DNA of 64,000 nucleotides from Sporocytophaga myxococcoides DSM 11118 (GTDB lineage: Bacteria; Bacteroidota; Bacteroidia; Cytophagales; Cytophagaceae), in assembly GCF_000426725.1 (NCBI RefSeq), contig NZ_KE384560.1, positions 518,960 to 582,959 on the forward strand, given 5' to 3'. Below the pieces are notes generated by a model that was not told the DNA's origin, did not search any database, and saw nothing but the letters and a program-made list of their open reading frames with translations. How positions within the stretch are numbered: the stretch's first letter is position 1; each line of letters starts with the position of its first letter. Of the stretch, positions 17,768 to 27,300 are shown piece after piece. Position numbers and translations under genes: made by a program.

Positions 17768-17960
17768 AGATTTTCTTTCCACCAATTCCAATACCTGCAG
17801 CCAGCAAAATACTTGCACCACCGTCAAGTGGTATATCGATAGGGTCTTCATCGTCACAACCTCCAGGAGGGCAAGGAGGTTCGTCCTGAGCACTCGCTGA
17901 CAATACTATACTAGTTGTTAACAATGTGAATAGTGTCAGAAATTTTATTGTTCTTTTCAT
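17742..17960 (-). CDS. Small PID-CTERM-like exosortase substrate (first copy)
   Basis: 72 aa from ATG 17960 (an ATG at 17984 would spoil the signal peptide). Signal peptide to about residue 24 (SASAQ), a short acidic Cys-containing spacer (CPPGGC at 30-35, then DDEDPIDI), PLDGG at 44-48, a hydrophobic segment 49-60, and a basic tail KKIYDSYKNRK. The tripartite end matches exosortase signals and the 81-aa paralogue. Two cysteines in the spacer could form a disulfide or linkage. It lies 31 bp after the 1309-aa gene and overlaps the exosortase gene, which strongly links the three. Confidence 0.75.
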   Translation of the reverse strand: MKRTIKFLTLFTLLTTSIVLSASAQDEPPCPPGGCDDEDPIDIPLDGGASILLAAGIGIGGKKIYDSYKNRK

Positions 17961-17991
17961 TATATCAAAGATAAAAATTATCAATTGATTC

Positions 17992-20900
17992 TTAATTGTT
18001 TATGTAAACTTTTTCTGTGTATACTTTGTCTCCGGCTTTCACCTTTACAATGTAGACACCTGTCGATACATTTAGCTCTTTTGTATAAATACCTTGGGCA
18101 ATATTCACATTTTCTGAGCGTCCTACTTCTTGACCAATAATGTTAAGGAATACAATTGAAGCCTCTTTTTCATCGATATTTGAAAAATATACATTGACTG
18201 TTTTGCCAATCGCATTTACAGCTACTTTGCCTTCTTGTAAGTCACTTATTCCTGTAACAACATCTGACTTTCTGAATTTTATATAAAATCTGGAAGTTGT
18301 ATCTCCTTTGGTAATTGCAGCAGAGTAACCGTTTGAAGACTTTAAATCATAAGAAATGTTTAATAATTTATCTTCAAGAATGATGTCTGTTGTATCAAAA
18401 CCTGAAAATTGGTTGGCAGAGATAATATAATTGCCTGTAACAGGAGCTTCAAGTTTTAATGGAATAGTTGAATCGATATAATTCAATGGCAAGCTATTGA
18501 CTGAGTAGTTTTTTCCATTGATCAACGAGAATAAATTAGGGTTATTACCTGCATTCTTTAATTTTAATGCATCAAGGTTCCCATCAAATGAATCAGATGC
18601 ATCTTCTGTAAAGTTTAAAATTGTCTCATCAGAATATATTCCATTTTGAGCAGTTAACTTTAAAACAGGCTGATTATCTACAGAAGTTCTCCATAATGAA
18701 GGATTCTGAGTGGTAGTTCTTACATTATTAGTCATAGATAAAGTTGCAGTTCCTCCACTTCCACTTGTTGTAACAAAAAATCCCTGCATTGCCGGTACGT
18801 ATTGAGTTCCTCCGTTAACACTTGAACCATTAACAAAAGATGCATATTTGCTGGTAGTTGCATCCCAGTAATAAATGGCATTATTGATGTTGCTTTTTGT
18901 CCATCCGGCTTTTGTCCAGTCAATTGTTGAAGGGAAAGGGTTTCCAACCATTCTGAAGGCAGAAGTAGAATTAGGGAATGTTACTTCGGAAGGAACATTT
19001 CCATGGTCATAATTACCAGTGAAATCGAGTGTTGTCGGAGCTGTAAAGTATAAGGAGTATGCCTTAAACGGAGCTAGTCCGGTGTTCATATCTAATATTT
19101 GAGACCAAGCACCATCTACATATTCGAATAATCTTGTTCCATTAGGTTTATTAGGATCAGTTACAGGCGTATTGTCTGCAAAATCATTAGCTGTAGTACC
19201 GGTAAGGGGGCAGGCAAGATAATGTGTTTTTGTAGAATTCACAGATTTTGAAATCTTAATATTACCGGTAACAGTTCCTGCATCACCAGTATTATAAGCT
19301 ACACTACCCGAGTTCAGGTTCACAGAAAGATTTCCGCCAGATGCCAGAGTACCTTTGGTAAGGGCAAGTATTCCGTTTACTGTTGCTACAGAATTTAAAG
19401 AAACAGTTGAAGAAATGGTCATATTTATAGTAAGATCATTAAATATTTCCCCTCCTGCAGTTGTAATTGATTGTGGTGCAGATCCATTGAATATAACTTT
19501 GCTGCCAGTTTCTGAGAATGCTGTTGCGCCATAGCTTGTCCAGTTACCGGCTACATTAATGGTTTTAGCATTGCCAACCAATACAGCAGAACCTGCAAGT
19601 GTTAAATCATTAGTAGTTAAACTAATTCCGGCAGGAGTTTTGGTGCCGCTGTTAGATAGCCTAAGATTGTTATAATAATTGAATGTGCTGATCGTCTGGT
19701 TTGTTCCATTATAATCTATGGTACTTCCCGTTGAAATATATTCATTGGTTCCCGGAGTAAAAGTATTAGCTATTCCAATTGTTCCGTTCAACTCTCTGGC
19801 GCCGGTATTCGAGCTGCTTAGGTTGTAGTAGTTAATACCTGCAATTTTTTGTGTAGCAGTACCGGTAAAAGCAATTGTACCATTGTTATGATTGAAGGTA
19901 GCAGTGGGTGATACTGTAAAATCTCCGGTAAGAGAAGTTGTAGAACCAGCTGGTACTGTTAAAGATGCTCCGGATGCTAATGAAAGGTTGTTAAAGGTTG
20001 TATTTACTACAGAGCCTGACAAAACTGTTGAACCAGCGAATTCCACTGTACTTAGAGACGGTGTGAATGTACCATTATTAGTCCAGTTACCTTTTACTGT
20101 CAATATCTGAGATCCTCCGTTTAATTTTGAAGAAGGTGAGATTGTCAGGCTGCCGTTAACAGTAACATCTGAATTAAGTGTCAGTCCTGAAGCTCCGGTT
20201 TTTGAAACGACTAAATTATTTAAGGTTACCTGATCTGTTGGAAGTTCATAACCTGTAGGCACGGCAATAATACCTGTATAAGTAAGATTAACAAGTGTAC
20301 CAAATATTGGAGGAGCGGCAAGCGTACCTTCGTTTCTTGAAATTGTTGCATTATTAGCAAGAGTGATATTGCTAACTGTATTATCAATTTGTCCAAGGGT
20401 CAGGAATAATGTACCGCTAAGGCTAAGCGGCCCGGAAAGATTAACACCGCTTGATCTGTTAATTGTAAAATTATTTAGAGTTAAAGAAGGCAGAGAAAGG
20501 CTTGTTCCACTGGATCCGTTTGCGATAAGATTAGAAGAAGAACCGCCGTTTAATGTACCACCTCCTGAAGTAATTGCTCCACTAATTGTAAGTGTGTTTG
20601 CCCCTATTTCAAGCGTTCCTGCTGATAGGCCTAAAGAATTGGCTACAGTAACATTTCCAGTCAAAGAGATTGTCTGTCCGGACCTGTTAATATTTAAAGT
20701 TCCAAGCGTAACAGTAGGAAGATTTGCACCAACTGACGAAGTTCCAAAGGTAATTCCTGCACTATTATCTCCGATAAGTGTACCTCCGGTTATATTAAGA
20801 GCATTGTTTAAAGTCAAAATATGACCATTAAGACTAAAATTTCCTGATGAAAGTGTTAAGGCATTTCCGACAATAAAATTTGTCTGAAGTCCATAACTAC

Positions 20901-21921
20901 CTGAAATGTTAACTTTCTGATTGCTATTGGACATCGATATGCTTGAAACATCACCAGTTCCCAATAGATTTAAGGTTGCAAGCCCTGCTCCTGAACCGCT
21001 TTTTCCAATATAGGTTCCTCCGGAATAAAGAAAGTTTCCTTGAACATTGATTGAAGCATTTGCAGGACTATTGTTTGTCACCCCCGAGAATGTTCCACCA
21101 TTGATATTTAAGCTACCAGTAATGTTAATAGCAGAAGCAGGTGCTACAGGAGAGGTGGATGTTGATGCTGTTCCAACAAAACTTCCTCCAGATATATTAA
21201 AATTTCCTCCGACTTTTATTGTTGCTTGTCCCGTTCCTCCTGAATTTAAAGCAGTCAAAGATCCTCCGGAAATATTAAGATCTCCATCTATATCCAGTGT
21301 TCCTGAGCCAGAACCAGCATTAACTACTCTAAATATTGTAGATTGAAGAAAGACATTCTGATAAACTTTTATTGTTTTGGTTGTTGTGTTTGTAATTAGG
21401 TTCAGTGTTCTGCTGCCAGCTAAATATAGGTCTCCATTTACTGTAAATCCGGCAGGAATAGTAGATGCTGTTCCTGAACCCTCTATATAAAGTGTAGGGT
21501 AACTCAGATTTCTGATTTGAAAATTAGCTCCGGCAATATGAACTTCACTGAATGGATCTAAAGTGCCGAATTTAAGAGATGGATATGTAGTTGATAACGT
21601 ATATACAGCTCCACTCTGCATATCAAGAGTTATGTCATGATCAAATCCATTGGCATCAAAGGAGGAGCCGGATTCAATAACAACCTTACCCAATACAGTC
21701 CATTTCGCGGATGCAAACATTGCATCTCCATTAGTTATGATAAATTCATCAGAGGTACTTGTAAAATCTGCAGGGTTGTTGCCATTGCCATCATCCCAGT
21801 TAGATAAATTTAAAACATCGGGATCTTCAGTAATGGCAGCTTGCGAATAATACACCGTTGCCCATCCGGGACTGGCATATAGGAGGACTGATATTACTAT
21901 TAGAGTAAAAATTTTTTTCAT
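17992..21921 (-). CDS. Giant beta-solenoid surface protein with T9SS type A sorting domain
   Basis: 1309 aa. Signal peptide to about residue 21 (LLYASPGWA). Residues ~60-880 are Ser/Thr/Gly/Asn-rich strands built on repeats such as LNISGGSL, FNISGGSF, LNINGGTF and FLYSGGTY (around 210-310), as expected for a parallel beta-helix adhesin. Residues ~885-1220 match the 847-aa protein's module (VGNPFPSTIDW, NNAIYYWDATTSKY, VPAMQGFFV, DVVTGI). The final ~80 residues are a T9SS type A domain (FLNIIGQEVG, STGVYIVKVKAG, KVYINN). It is the first gene of the exosortase operon. Confidence 0.82.
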   Translation of the reverse strand: MKKIFTLIVISVLLYASPGWATVYYSQAAITEDPDVLNLSNWDDGNGNNPADFTSTSDEFIITNGDAMFASAKWTVLGKVVIESGSSFDANGFDHDITLDMQSGAVYTLSTTYPSLKFGTLDPFSEVHIAGANFQIRNLSYPTLYIEGSGTASTIPAGFTVNGDLYLAGSRTLNLITNTTTKTIKVYQNVFLQSTIFRVVNAGSGSGTLDIDGDLNISGGSLTALNSGGTGQATIKVGGNFNISGGSFVGTASTSTSPVAPASAINITGSLNINGGTFSGVTNNSPANASINVQGNFLYSGGTYIGKSGSGAGLATLNLLGTGDVSSISMSNSNQKVNISGSYGLQTNFIVGNALTLSSGNFSLNGHILTLNNALNITGGTLIGDNSAGITFGTSSVGANLPTVTLGTLNINRSGQTISLTGNVTVANSLGLSAGTLEIGANTLTISGAITSGGGTLNGGSSSNLIANGSSGTSLSLPSLTLNNFTINRSSGVNLSGPLSLSGTLFLTLGQIDNTVSNITLANNATISRNEGTLAAPPIFGTLVNLTYTGIIAVPTGYELPTDQVTLNNLVVSKTGASGLTLNSDVTVNGSLTISPSSKLNGGSQILTVKGNWTNNGTFTPSLSTVEFAGSTVLSGSVVNTTFNNLSLASGASLTVPAGSTTSLTGDFTVSPTATFNHNNGTIAFTGTATQKIAGINYYNLSSSNTGARELNGTIGIANTFTPGTNEYISTGSTIDYNGTNQTISTFNYYNNLRLSNSGTKTPAGISLTTNDLTLAGSAVLVGNAKTINVAGNWTSYGATAFSETGSKVIFNGSAPQSITTAGGEIFNDLTINMTISSTVSLNSVATVNGILALTKGTLASGGNLSVNLNSGSVAYNTGDAGTVTGNIKISKSVNSTKTHYLACPLTGTTANDFADNTPVTDPNKPNGTRLFEYVDGAWSQILDMNTGLAPFKAYSLYFTAPTTLDFTGNYDHGNVPSEVTFPNSTSAFRMVGNPFPSTIDWTKAGWTKSNINNAIYYWDATTSKYASFVNGSSVNGGTQYVPAMQGFFVTTSGSGGTATLSMTNNVRTTTQNPSLWRTSVDNQPVLKLTAQNGIYSDETILNFTEDASDSFDGNLDALKLKNAGNNPNLFSLINGKNYSVNSLPLNYIDSTIPLKLEAPVTGNYIISANQFSGFDTTDIILEDKLLNISYDLKSSNGYSAAITKGDTTSRFYIKFRKSDVVTGISDLQEGKVAVNAIGKTVNVYFSNIDEKEASIVFLNIIGQEVGRSENVNIAQGIYTKELNVSTGVYIVKVKAGDKVYTEKVYINN

Positions 21922-22526
21922 AATTATGATTTGTTAGCTATACAAATTAACAAGTTAAATTTTAATTATTTGTAAACAGAAATAGGTGATTATTAAGATT
22001 TGTTTACACCTTACTTGGTTTTCAGATGATTAAAGCACTAGGAAATATACGAATAGTTTTATAAATCTGCTAACTTGATTAGATCAAAGTGAATATCAAA
22101 TCGATGATTTGGTGTAATTGTTTTTAATTTAAATTTATATTAGAATTTGAATTTAAGACCTCATTTTAGGGATGAGTTGAAATAATTTACACTCTTGTTT
22201 TCGTTTTATTATTTATTTAAGTGAAAAAGCTAAAATGGATTGAATTCTAGTAACGCTATTTTTGTTTGAAGAACGATAATATTATATTAAATAATATAAA
22301 AAAAATCCAATATTTTTAATTTTAATAACTTAATAATTAAGAATAAAATGAAGTAGATTTGATTTCGTTATATTTCTAGGACAATAAGTATATGTCAATA
22401 AATGTTTTTATATATATTTGTTCCCATCCAAAATAGTTTTCAAAGAGAAACCCAATTAACTTTAAAATCGTATTAAAACATTTTTAAAATTAAATCTGGG
22501 ATTAGCCCAAAGAAGAATTGTACAAA
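21922..22526. other. Divergent intergenic region between exosortase operon and EPS locus
   Basis: 605 bp, very AT-rich, no coding frame of note. It must hold the divergent promoters of the exosortase operon (minus) and of the Wza gene (plus). The only good element seen is TATATTTG at 22413-22420. No repeat or RNA gene was recognised. Confidence 0.5.
22413..22420 (+). promoter_or_regulatory. Putative -7 element of the EPS operon promoter
   Basis: TATATTTG fits TAnnTTTG exactly and lies 107 bp before the wza-like start. No clear TTTG lies 17-23 bases upstream, so the match is partial. Confidence 0.35.
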
Positions 22527-23297
22527 ATGAATAAAAAAAATTATTTAAGACTACTGTTTCTATTTTTATCAGGTTGTTCAATTTTTTCCTGTATTCCACA
22601 AAAAAAGATTGTTTACTTACAAGGAAAGCAAAATGACTCGGTTTTCATAGCACAGGAACAATTTGTTTATAAAATCCAACCACGCGACCTTTTGAATATA
22701 AGTATTGTAAGTCCGGATCCACGGGTTACTTCTTTTTATAATATTCAGCAAACCCCTAGTCAGGCTATAAATCCGGGGAGTATGTACCTAAATGGATACG
22801 TTGTGAACGATTCAGGCTCGGTGACTATTCCGGTTATAGGGAAAGTGATGGTAAAAAATCAGACCATATCAGAAGTTCAAACCATTATTGAAAGAATTGT
22901 AAGAGAGCAAGTTTCGGATGCAACTGTCGTTGTAAAACTGTTAAGCTATAGAGTAACTGTATTGGGAGAAGTTAGAACTCCTGGAATACATTACATGTAT
23001 AATGAGCGATTTACTTTACTAGAGGCATTAGGGATGGCTGGTGATCTGTCAGAATATGGAAACAGAAAGAATATCAAGCTGATGCGACCTAAAGAAGGCG
23101 GAATGGAAATCATACACTTAGACCTTACGGATAAAAACCTCCTTAAATCACCATTCTTTTATCTGAAGCCTAATGATGTGATTTACGTAGCTCCGATGAA
23201 GGCAAAAATTGACAGGAATAACCTGACACTGGTGACTGTATTGTTTGCTGGAATTTCTGCATTGGTTCTGGTTATTAATTTTATAAAGACAAACTAA
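22527..23297 (+). CDS. Polysaccharide export lipoprotein (Wza/OPX family)
   Basis: 256 aa from ATG 22527 (a TTG at 22518 is in frame but less likely). Lipoprotein signal with cysteine at 17 or 22 (LSGCSIFSC). Poly_export domain starts at YKIQPRDLLNISI, followed by an SLBB-type segment (YRVTVLGEVRTPGIHYMY, LLEALGMAGDLSEYG). A C-terminal hydrophobic helix (VTVLFAGISALVLVINFI) may span a membrane. It forms the export channel with the Wzc-like protein encoded one base downstream. Confidence 0.92.
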   Translation: MNKKNYLRLLFLFLSGCSIFSCIPQKKIVYLQGKQNDSVFIAQEQFVYKIQPRDLLNISIVSPDPRVTSFYNIQQTPSQAINPGSMYLNGYVVNDSGSVTIPVIGKVMVKNQTISEVQTIIERIVREQVSDATVVVKLLSYRVTVLGEVRTPGIHYMYNERFTLLEALGMAGDLSEYGNRKNIKLMRPKEGGMEIIHLDLTDKNLLKSPFFYLKPNDVIYVAPMKAKIDRNNLTLVTVLFAGISALVLVINFIKTN

Positions 23298-23298
23298 A

Positions 23299-25656
23299 GT
23301 GAAAAAGAGAGAAGATGAATCTATTGACATTAAAGCGCTTTTAAGTAAGGCTTACCAATATTGGCCTTTATTTGCTTTAAGTCTTTTCCTTTCACTTGGG
23401 TATGCCTATTTATATATTAGATATTATACTGAACCTCACTACAATGTAGTTTCTACTATATTAATTAAACCCAATGAGAAAATTTCAGGATTTCAGGAAA
23501 TAGACTTGTTCCGCCAGGATAAAAAGAAAGCCAACGAAATGGCTATACTCAAGTCTTATGAAATAGCTTATAAAACTCTACTGCAGCTGGAATTTAGCGT
23601 TTCATATTTTCATAAGGGACAGGTCAGAGATGTAGAGTTGTATCAATCCACTCCATTTAAAGTGATTATTGATACAAGTTTTAAAAAACAGGCCTATAAT
23701 GTTCCTGTTTTTATAAATATTATTTCTTCTAATGACTTTAAACTTGCTATAGGAAATGCGGGAGAGCTAAATCAAACGTTCTCCTTTGGAGAGCCTGTGA
23801 AGCTTGAGAATTTATCCTTTACTGTGGTGAAGCTTGATGAAAATCTTCAGATTGCTGATCATTATTATTTTAAGCTTCATGATCCTGCCAATCTTGCAAT
23901 ACTTTACAGGAATAAATTACAAGTAACAAATTCAGGAGGAAAGGAATCCAGTATTCTAGAATTATCGACAGTTGGTAATAATATCCAGCGTGAATGCGAT
24001 TATTTGAATAAGCTGACGGAAGTGTATATCCAAAATGGTCTGGAAGAAAAAAATCAGATTGCAAGTAATACTATTAATTTTATAGATAGTCAGCTTGCTT
24101 CCATAGCTGCTTCTTTGAATAATGCAGAAACGGAGTTGGAAAGTTTCAGAAGAAACAACAAGGTGATGGATATTTCTTCAGCTGCAACTTCTGTTTTTGC
24201 TAAACTGGATGAGCTTGAATCGGAAAAGGCCGTATTGTTGGTCAAGGATAAATACTATCATTATGTTCTTGATTATGTAAGCAATAATAAGGATTTGAGT
24301 GGAGTGGTAGCTCCTTCCACGATGGGGATAGATGATCCATTGTTAAATAGCCTAACATTAAATCTTGTTGAATTGAACAGAGAGAAGTCATCTTTAGGAA
24401 GGAATACAACAGGAAATAACCCTTTTTTAAACTCTCTTGAAATCAAGATTAAAAACTCTAAAGAAGCGTTATTAGAAAATGTTAAAAATATAATCAATGG
24501 ATCTAGGATATCGATAGAAGATATTGAAAAGAGAATAGTAAAACTCGAGAAAGAAGTGAGCAACCTTCCAAGGAATGAGCGGGATTTAGTAGATATTCAA
24601 AGAAGATTTAACCTCAATGATCATTTATACAATTACCTTCTAGAAAAGAAGGCGGAATCAGGAATAGCAAAAGCCTCAAATATCCCTGACAACAGAATTG
24701 TTGAACGAGCAAGAAGTTTTAACGCTTTTCAGGTTGGTCCTAAAACAAATATGATTTATTCCAATGCCATACTCGTTGGTTTATCTATCCCTCTGGGATT
24801 TTTGTTTCTTAGAAGTTATTTTAACAATAAAATTCAATCGAAGAAAAGTATTGAAGAACGTACAGATATTCCGGTGATTGGAATCGTAGGACATAATGAT
24901 AATTTCTCAAACCTGGCTGTATTAAAAAATCCTAAATCAGGGATTGCAGAGTCCTTTAGGTCAATAAGGATTAATCTTCAATACCTTGCACCGGATAAAG
25001 AAAAGAAGATAATATGTATTACTTCAAGTATAAGTGGTGAGGGGAAAACATTTACATCTATTAATCTAGCATCCATAGTCGCAATGTCAGGAAAGAAAAC
25101 GATTTTGATCGGAGCTGATTTAAGGAAACCTAAAATTTTTGAAGACTTTGGGTTGGATAATTCAAGCGGACTTAGCACCTATCTTGCGGGTAAGCATAAA
25201 TTGGAACAGATCGTATTTAAGACGCAGGTGGAACATCTTGATATTATTTCTGCAGGACCAGTGCCTCCTAACCCGGGGGAGTTAATTCTATCAAGTAGAT
25301 TAAATGTATTGATGGATGAACTGAAGTTGCGATATGATTATATAATTATTGATACTCCTCCAATAGGACTGGTTTCTGATTGTTTTATCCTGATGAAGTA
25401 TTCTGATATCAATTTATATATCGTAAGACATAAGTATACAGAAATAAAATTACTGGATAAGGTTAATGGCTTCGTTAATGATGGTAAAATTAGTAACATG
25501 AGTATTATCATTAATGATCTTTATAATAACGATAGTAAGTATGGCTATGGGTACGGTTATTATGATAGTTTTGGATATTATGAAGAAAAAACTAAAAGTG
25601 AAGGTTTCCTGAATAGAATATATAAAAAAATAATTAAGGAAAATAATGCCAGTTGA
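23299..25656 (+). CDS. Wzc-like polysaccharide co-polymerase and tyrosine autokinase
   Basis: 785 aa, GTG start one base after the wza-like stop. N-terminal membrane helix (~20-40) and Wzz domain, coiled coil (~255-460), second helix (~490-510), then a BY-kinase domain: Walker A SISGEGKT (~577-584), Walker A' ILIGADLRKP, Walker B IIIDTPP. The tail has a tyrosine cluster (YGYGYGYYDSFGYYEE), the autophosphorylation site of this family. It controls chain length and export of the polysaccharide made by the downstream genes. Confidence 0.93.
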   Translation: MKKREDESIDIKALLSKAYQYWPLFALSLFLSLGYAYLYIRYYTEPHYNVVSTILIKPNEKISGFQEIDLFRQDKKKANEMAILKSYEIAYKTLLQLEFSVSYFHKGQVRDVELYQSTPFKVIIDTSFKKQAYNVPVFINIISSNDFKLAIGNAGELNQTFSFGEPVKLENLSFTVVKLDENLQIADHYYFKLHDPANLAILYRNKLQVTNSGGKESSILELSTVGNNIQRECDYLNKLTEVYIQNGLEEKNQIASNTINFIDSQLASIAASLNNAETELESFRRNNKVMDISSAATSVFAKLDELESEKAVLLVKDKYYHYVLDYVSNNKDLSGVVAPSTMGIDDPLLNSLTLNLVELNREKSSLGRNTTGNNPFLNSLEIKIKNSKEALLENVKNIINGSRISIEDIEKRIVKLEKEVSNLPRNERDLVDIQRRFNLNDHLYNYLLEKKAESGIAKASNIPDNRIVERARSFNAFQVGPKTNMIYSNAILVGLSIPLGFLFLRSYFNNKIQSKKSIEERTDIPVIGIVGHNDNFSNLAVLKNPKSGIAESFRSIRINLQYLAPDKEKKIICITSSISGEGKTFTSINLASIVAMSGKKTILIGADLRKPKIFEDFGLDNSSGLSTYLAGKHKLEQIVFKTQVEHLDIISAGPVPPNPGELILSSRLNVLMDELKLRYDYIIIDTPPIGLVSDCFILMKYSDINLYIVRHKYTEIKLLDKVNGFVNDGKISNMSIIINDLYNNDSKYGYGYGYYDSFGYYEEKTKSEGFLNRIYKKIIKENNAS

Positions 25657-25731
25657 AATCTTTGTAGGAAAGTAAAATATTTGAATTTAAAAATTAGATA
25701 GTTTAGTTATATAGTCATTCAAAAAATAGCG

Positions 25732-27300
25732 ATGAGTTATCCTAAAATATTAGATTGTACATTAAGAGATGGAGGTTATTATACAAATTGGGACTTTGAT
25801 AGAAGTCTTGTGGAAAAATATATCAAGGCTCTGTCGAAATTGCCAGTAGATTATGTCGAAGTTGGATATAGGTCGAAGGAATTGAATGGCTATTTTGGAG
25901 AGTATAGATATCTTCCAGTTTCCACAATGCAATGGATAAAGAATCTTGCCGGGAATAATTTGAAAATTGCTGTAATGCTTGATGAGAAGGAAACAGAAAT
26001 AACAGATATAGAAAGTCTTATCAAACCAATTAAGGAGTACTGCGACATGGTTAGAATTGCTGTTGCTCCTGATCGTATTGAGTTAGCAATTAAGCTTGCC
26101 AAGGAGATAAAAGCGCTTGATTTAGAAGTTGGTTTTAATATAATGTACATGTCCAAAATAAGCCTGGACGAGAAGATGTTGGAAATGATTAATTCTAACA
26201 AGGAGTTTATAGATTATTTTTATTTAGTCGATTCGTTTGGAAGCGTAATACCTGAAGAAGTAAATGAAAAGTTTACCAAGGCATTTAATAGCATTGAAAC
26301 TAAATTAGGATTTCATGGGCATAATAATCTTGAGTTAGCATTAGCAAATAGCCTAATGGCAGTATCAAGCGGTGCATCTATAGTTGATGCTACAATTACA
26401 GGAATGGGAAGAGGGGCAGGAAATCTTAAAACAGAATTATTCTTGACATATATTCAATCGAAGTTTGGTGTTAAGTTTAGTTTCGGCGAGCTTGTTGAAA
26501 TTTTGAATGCATTTGAAGCTCTTCAAAAAAAATATAACTGGGGCACAAATCTACCTTACATGATTTCTGGCGCAAACTCCTTGCCGCAGAAAGATGTAAT
26601 GAGTTGGATGAGTAAAAAAAGATACTCAATTAGTGCGATAGTTCAAGCTTTAAGCAATCAAAGTAATAAAGAGCTTGATAATTATAGGTTGCCTGATTTT
26701 ACTTTTAATGAGTTATTCAAAGACGGAGAACACTATCGAAGAACCGCAATAATTGGAGGGGGAAAAAGTGTACAGGAAAATATAGTTCAAATCAAAAAAT
26801 TTTTGACAGAGAATCAGGATATAATTGTAATACATTCCAGCGCAAGAAATATTGGTTCTTTGCTTAATATTCCTAATAAACAAATTATGTGCCTTACAGG
26901 AAATGAAGGTACTAAGCTTGATGATGAGTCGCTTTCACATGATATTAAATTAATTAGCGGTTATGTTTTTCCTCCGTATCCAAGACAAATGGGAACTTAT
27001 GTGCCGGAAAAGATAAAAGATAAGTCTTATCAATTGAAATCGATAGACTTCAAGAACCCATTTAATGATGCTCCTCTTGCTATTGCGTTACAAATTGCTT
27101 TGCAAAAGACTGGAATTTCTGAAGTTATATTGCTGGGATTTGATGGATATCATGAAACTTTGAGTCAAAATGTGGAATTAAGGGACGAAACCCAGTCCAT
27201 TATAAATAGCTTTAAAACTTATACAGATATTGAGCTAGTATCATTTACTCCTACACACTATAATAACATCAAGACAAAATCAATCTACGCTTTTTTATGA
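25732..27300 (+). CDS. DRE-TIM aldolase fused to an MptE/DUF115-like domain
   Basis: 522 aa. Residues 1-~290 are an HMGL/4-hydroxy-2-oxovalerate aldolase-type barrel: ILDCTLRDGGYYTNW, FHGHNNLELALANS, and GMGRGAGNLKTE. Residues ~335-522 are a Rossmann-like domain (AIIGGGKSVQENI, VIHSSARNIG, EVILLGFDGYHE) like DUF115. By family logic the barrel would join pyruvate to an aldehyde, or cleave such a product, using a divalent metal. It overlaps the HAD gene (ATGA) and so the CMP-sugar synthetase, which suggests synthesis of a 3-deoxy-2-ulosonic acid. The substrate is unknown. Confidence 0.75.
   Translation: MSYPKILDCTLRDGGYYTNWDFDRSLVEKYIKALSKLPVDYVEVGYRSKELNGYFGEYRYLPVSTMQWIKNLAGNNLKIAVMLDEKETEITDIESLIKPIKEYCDMVRIAVAPDRIELAIKLAKEIKALDLEVGFNIMYMSKISLDEKMLEMINSNKEFIDYFYLVDSFGSVIPEEVNEKFTKAFNSIETKLGFHGHNNLELALANSLMAVSSGASIVDATITGMGRGAGNLKTELFLTYIQSKFGVKFSFGELVEILNAFEALQKKYNWGTNLPYMISGANSLPQKDVMSWMSKKRYSISAIVQALSNQSNKELDNYRLPDFTFNELFKDGEHYRRTAIIGGGKSVQENIVQIKKFLTENQDIIVIHSSARNIGSLLNIPNKQIMCLTGNEGTKLDDESLSHDIKLISGYVFPPYPRQMGTYVPEKIKDKSYQLKSIDFKNPFNDAPLAIALQIALQKTGISEVILLGFDGYHETLSQNVELRDETQSIINSFKTYTDIELVSFTPTHYNNIKTKSIYAFL

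Noticed and set aside
17768-17893. N-terminal extension of the exosortase
   Set aside because: It is read in another frame through the small substrate gene; the family start matches ATG 17767 better.
20980-21330. CRISPR-like repeats
   Set aside because: The repetition is at the protein level (SGG turns) with unequal spacing and no identical DNA repeats.
19892-21850. Plus-strand open frames of 66-153 aa opposite the 1309-aa gene
   Set aside because: They are Pro/Val/Leu-rich shadows produced by the repetitive Gly/Ser/Asn codons of the real minus-strand gene and have no start context or domain.
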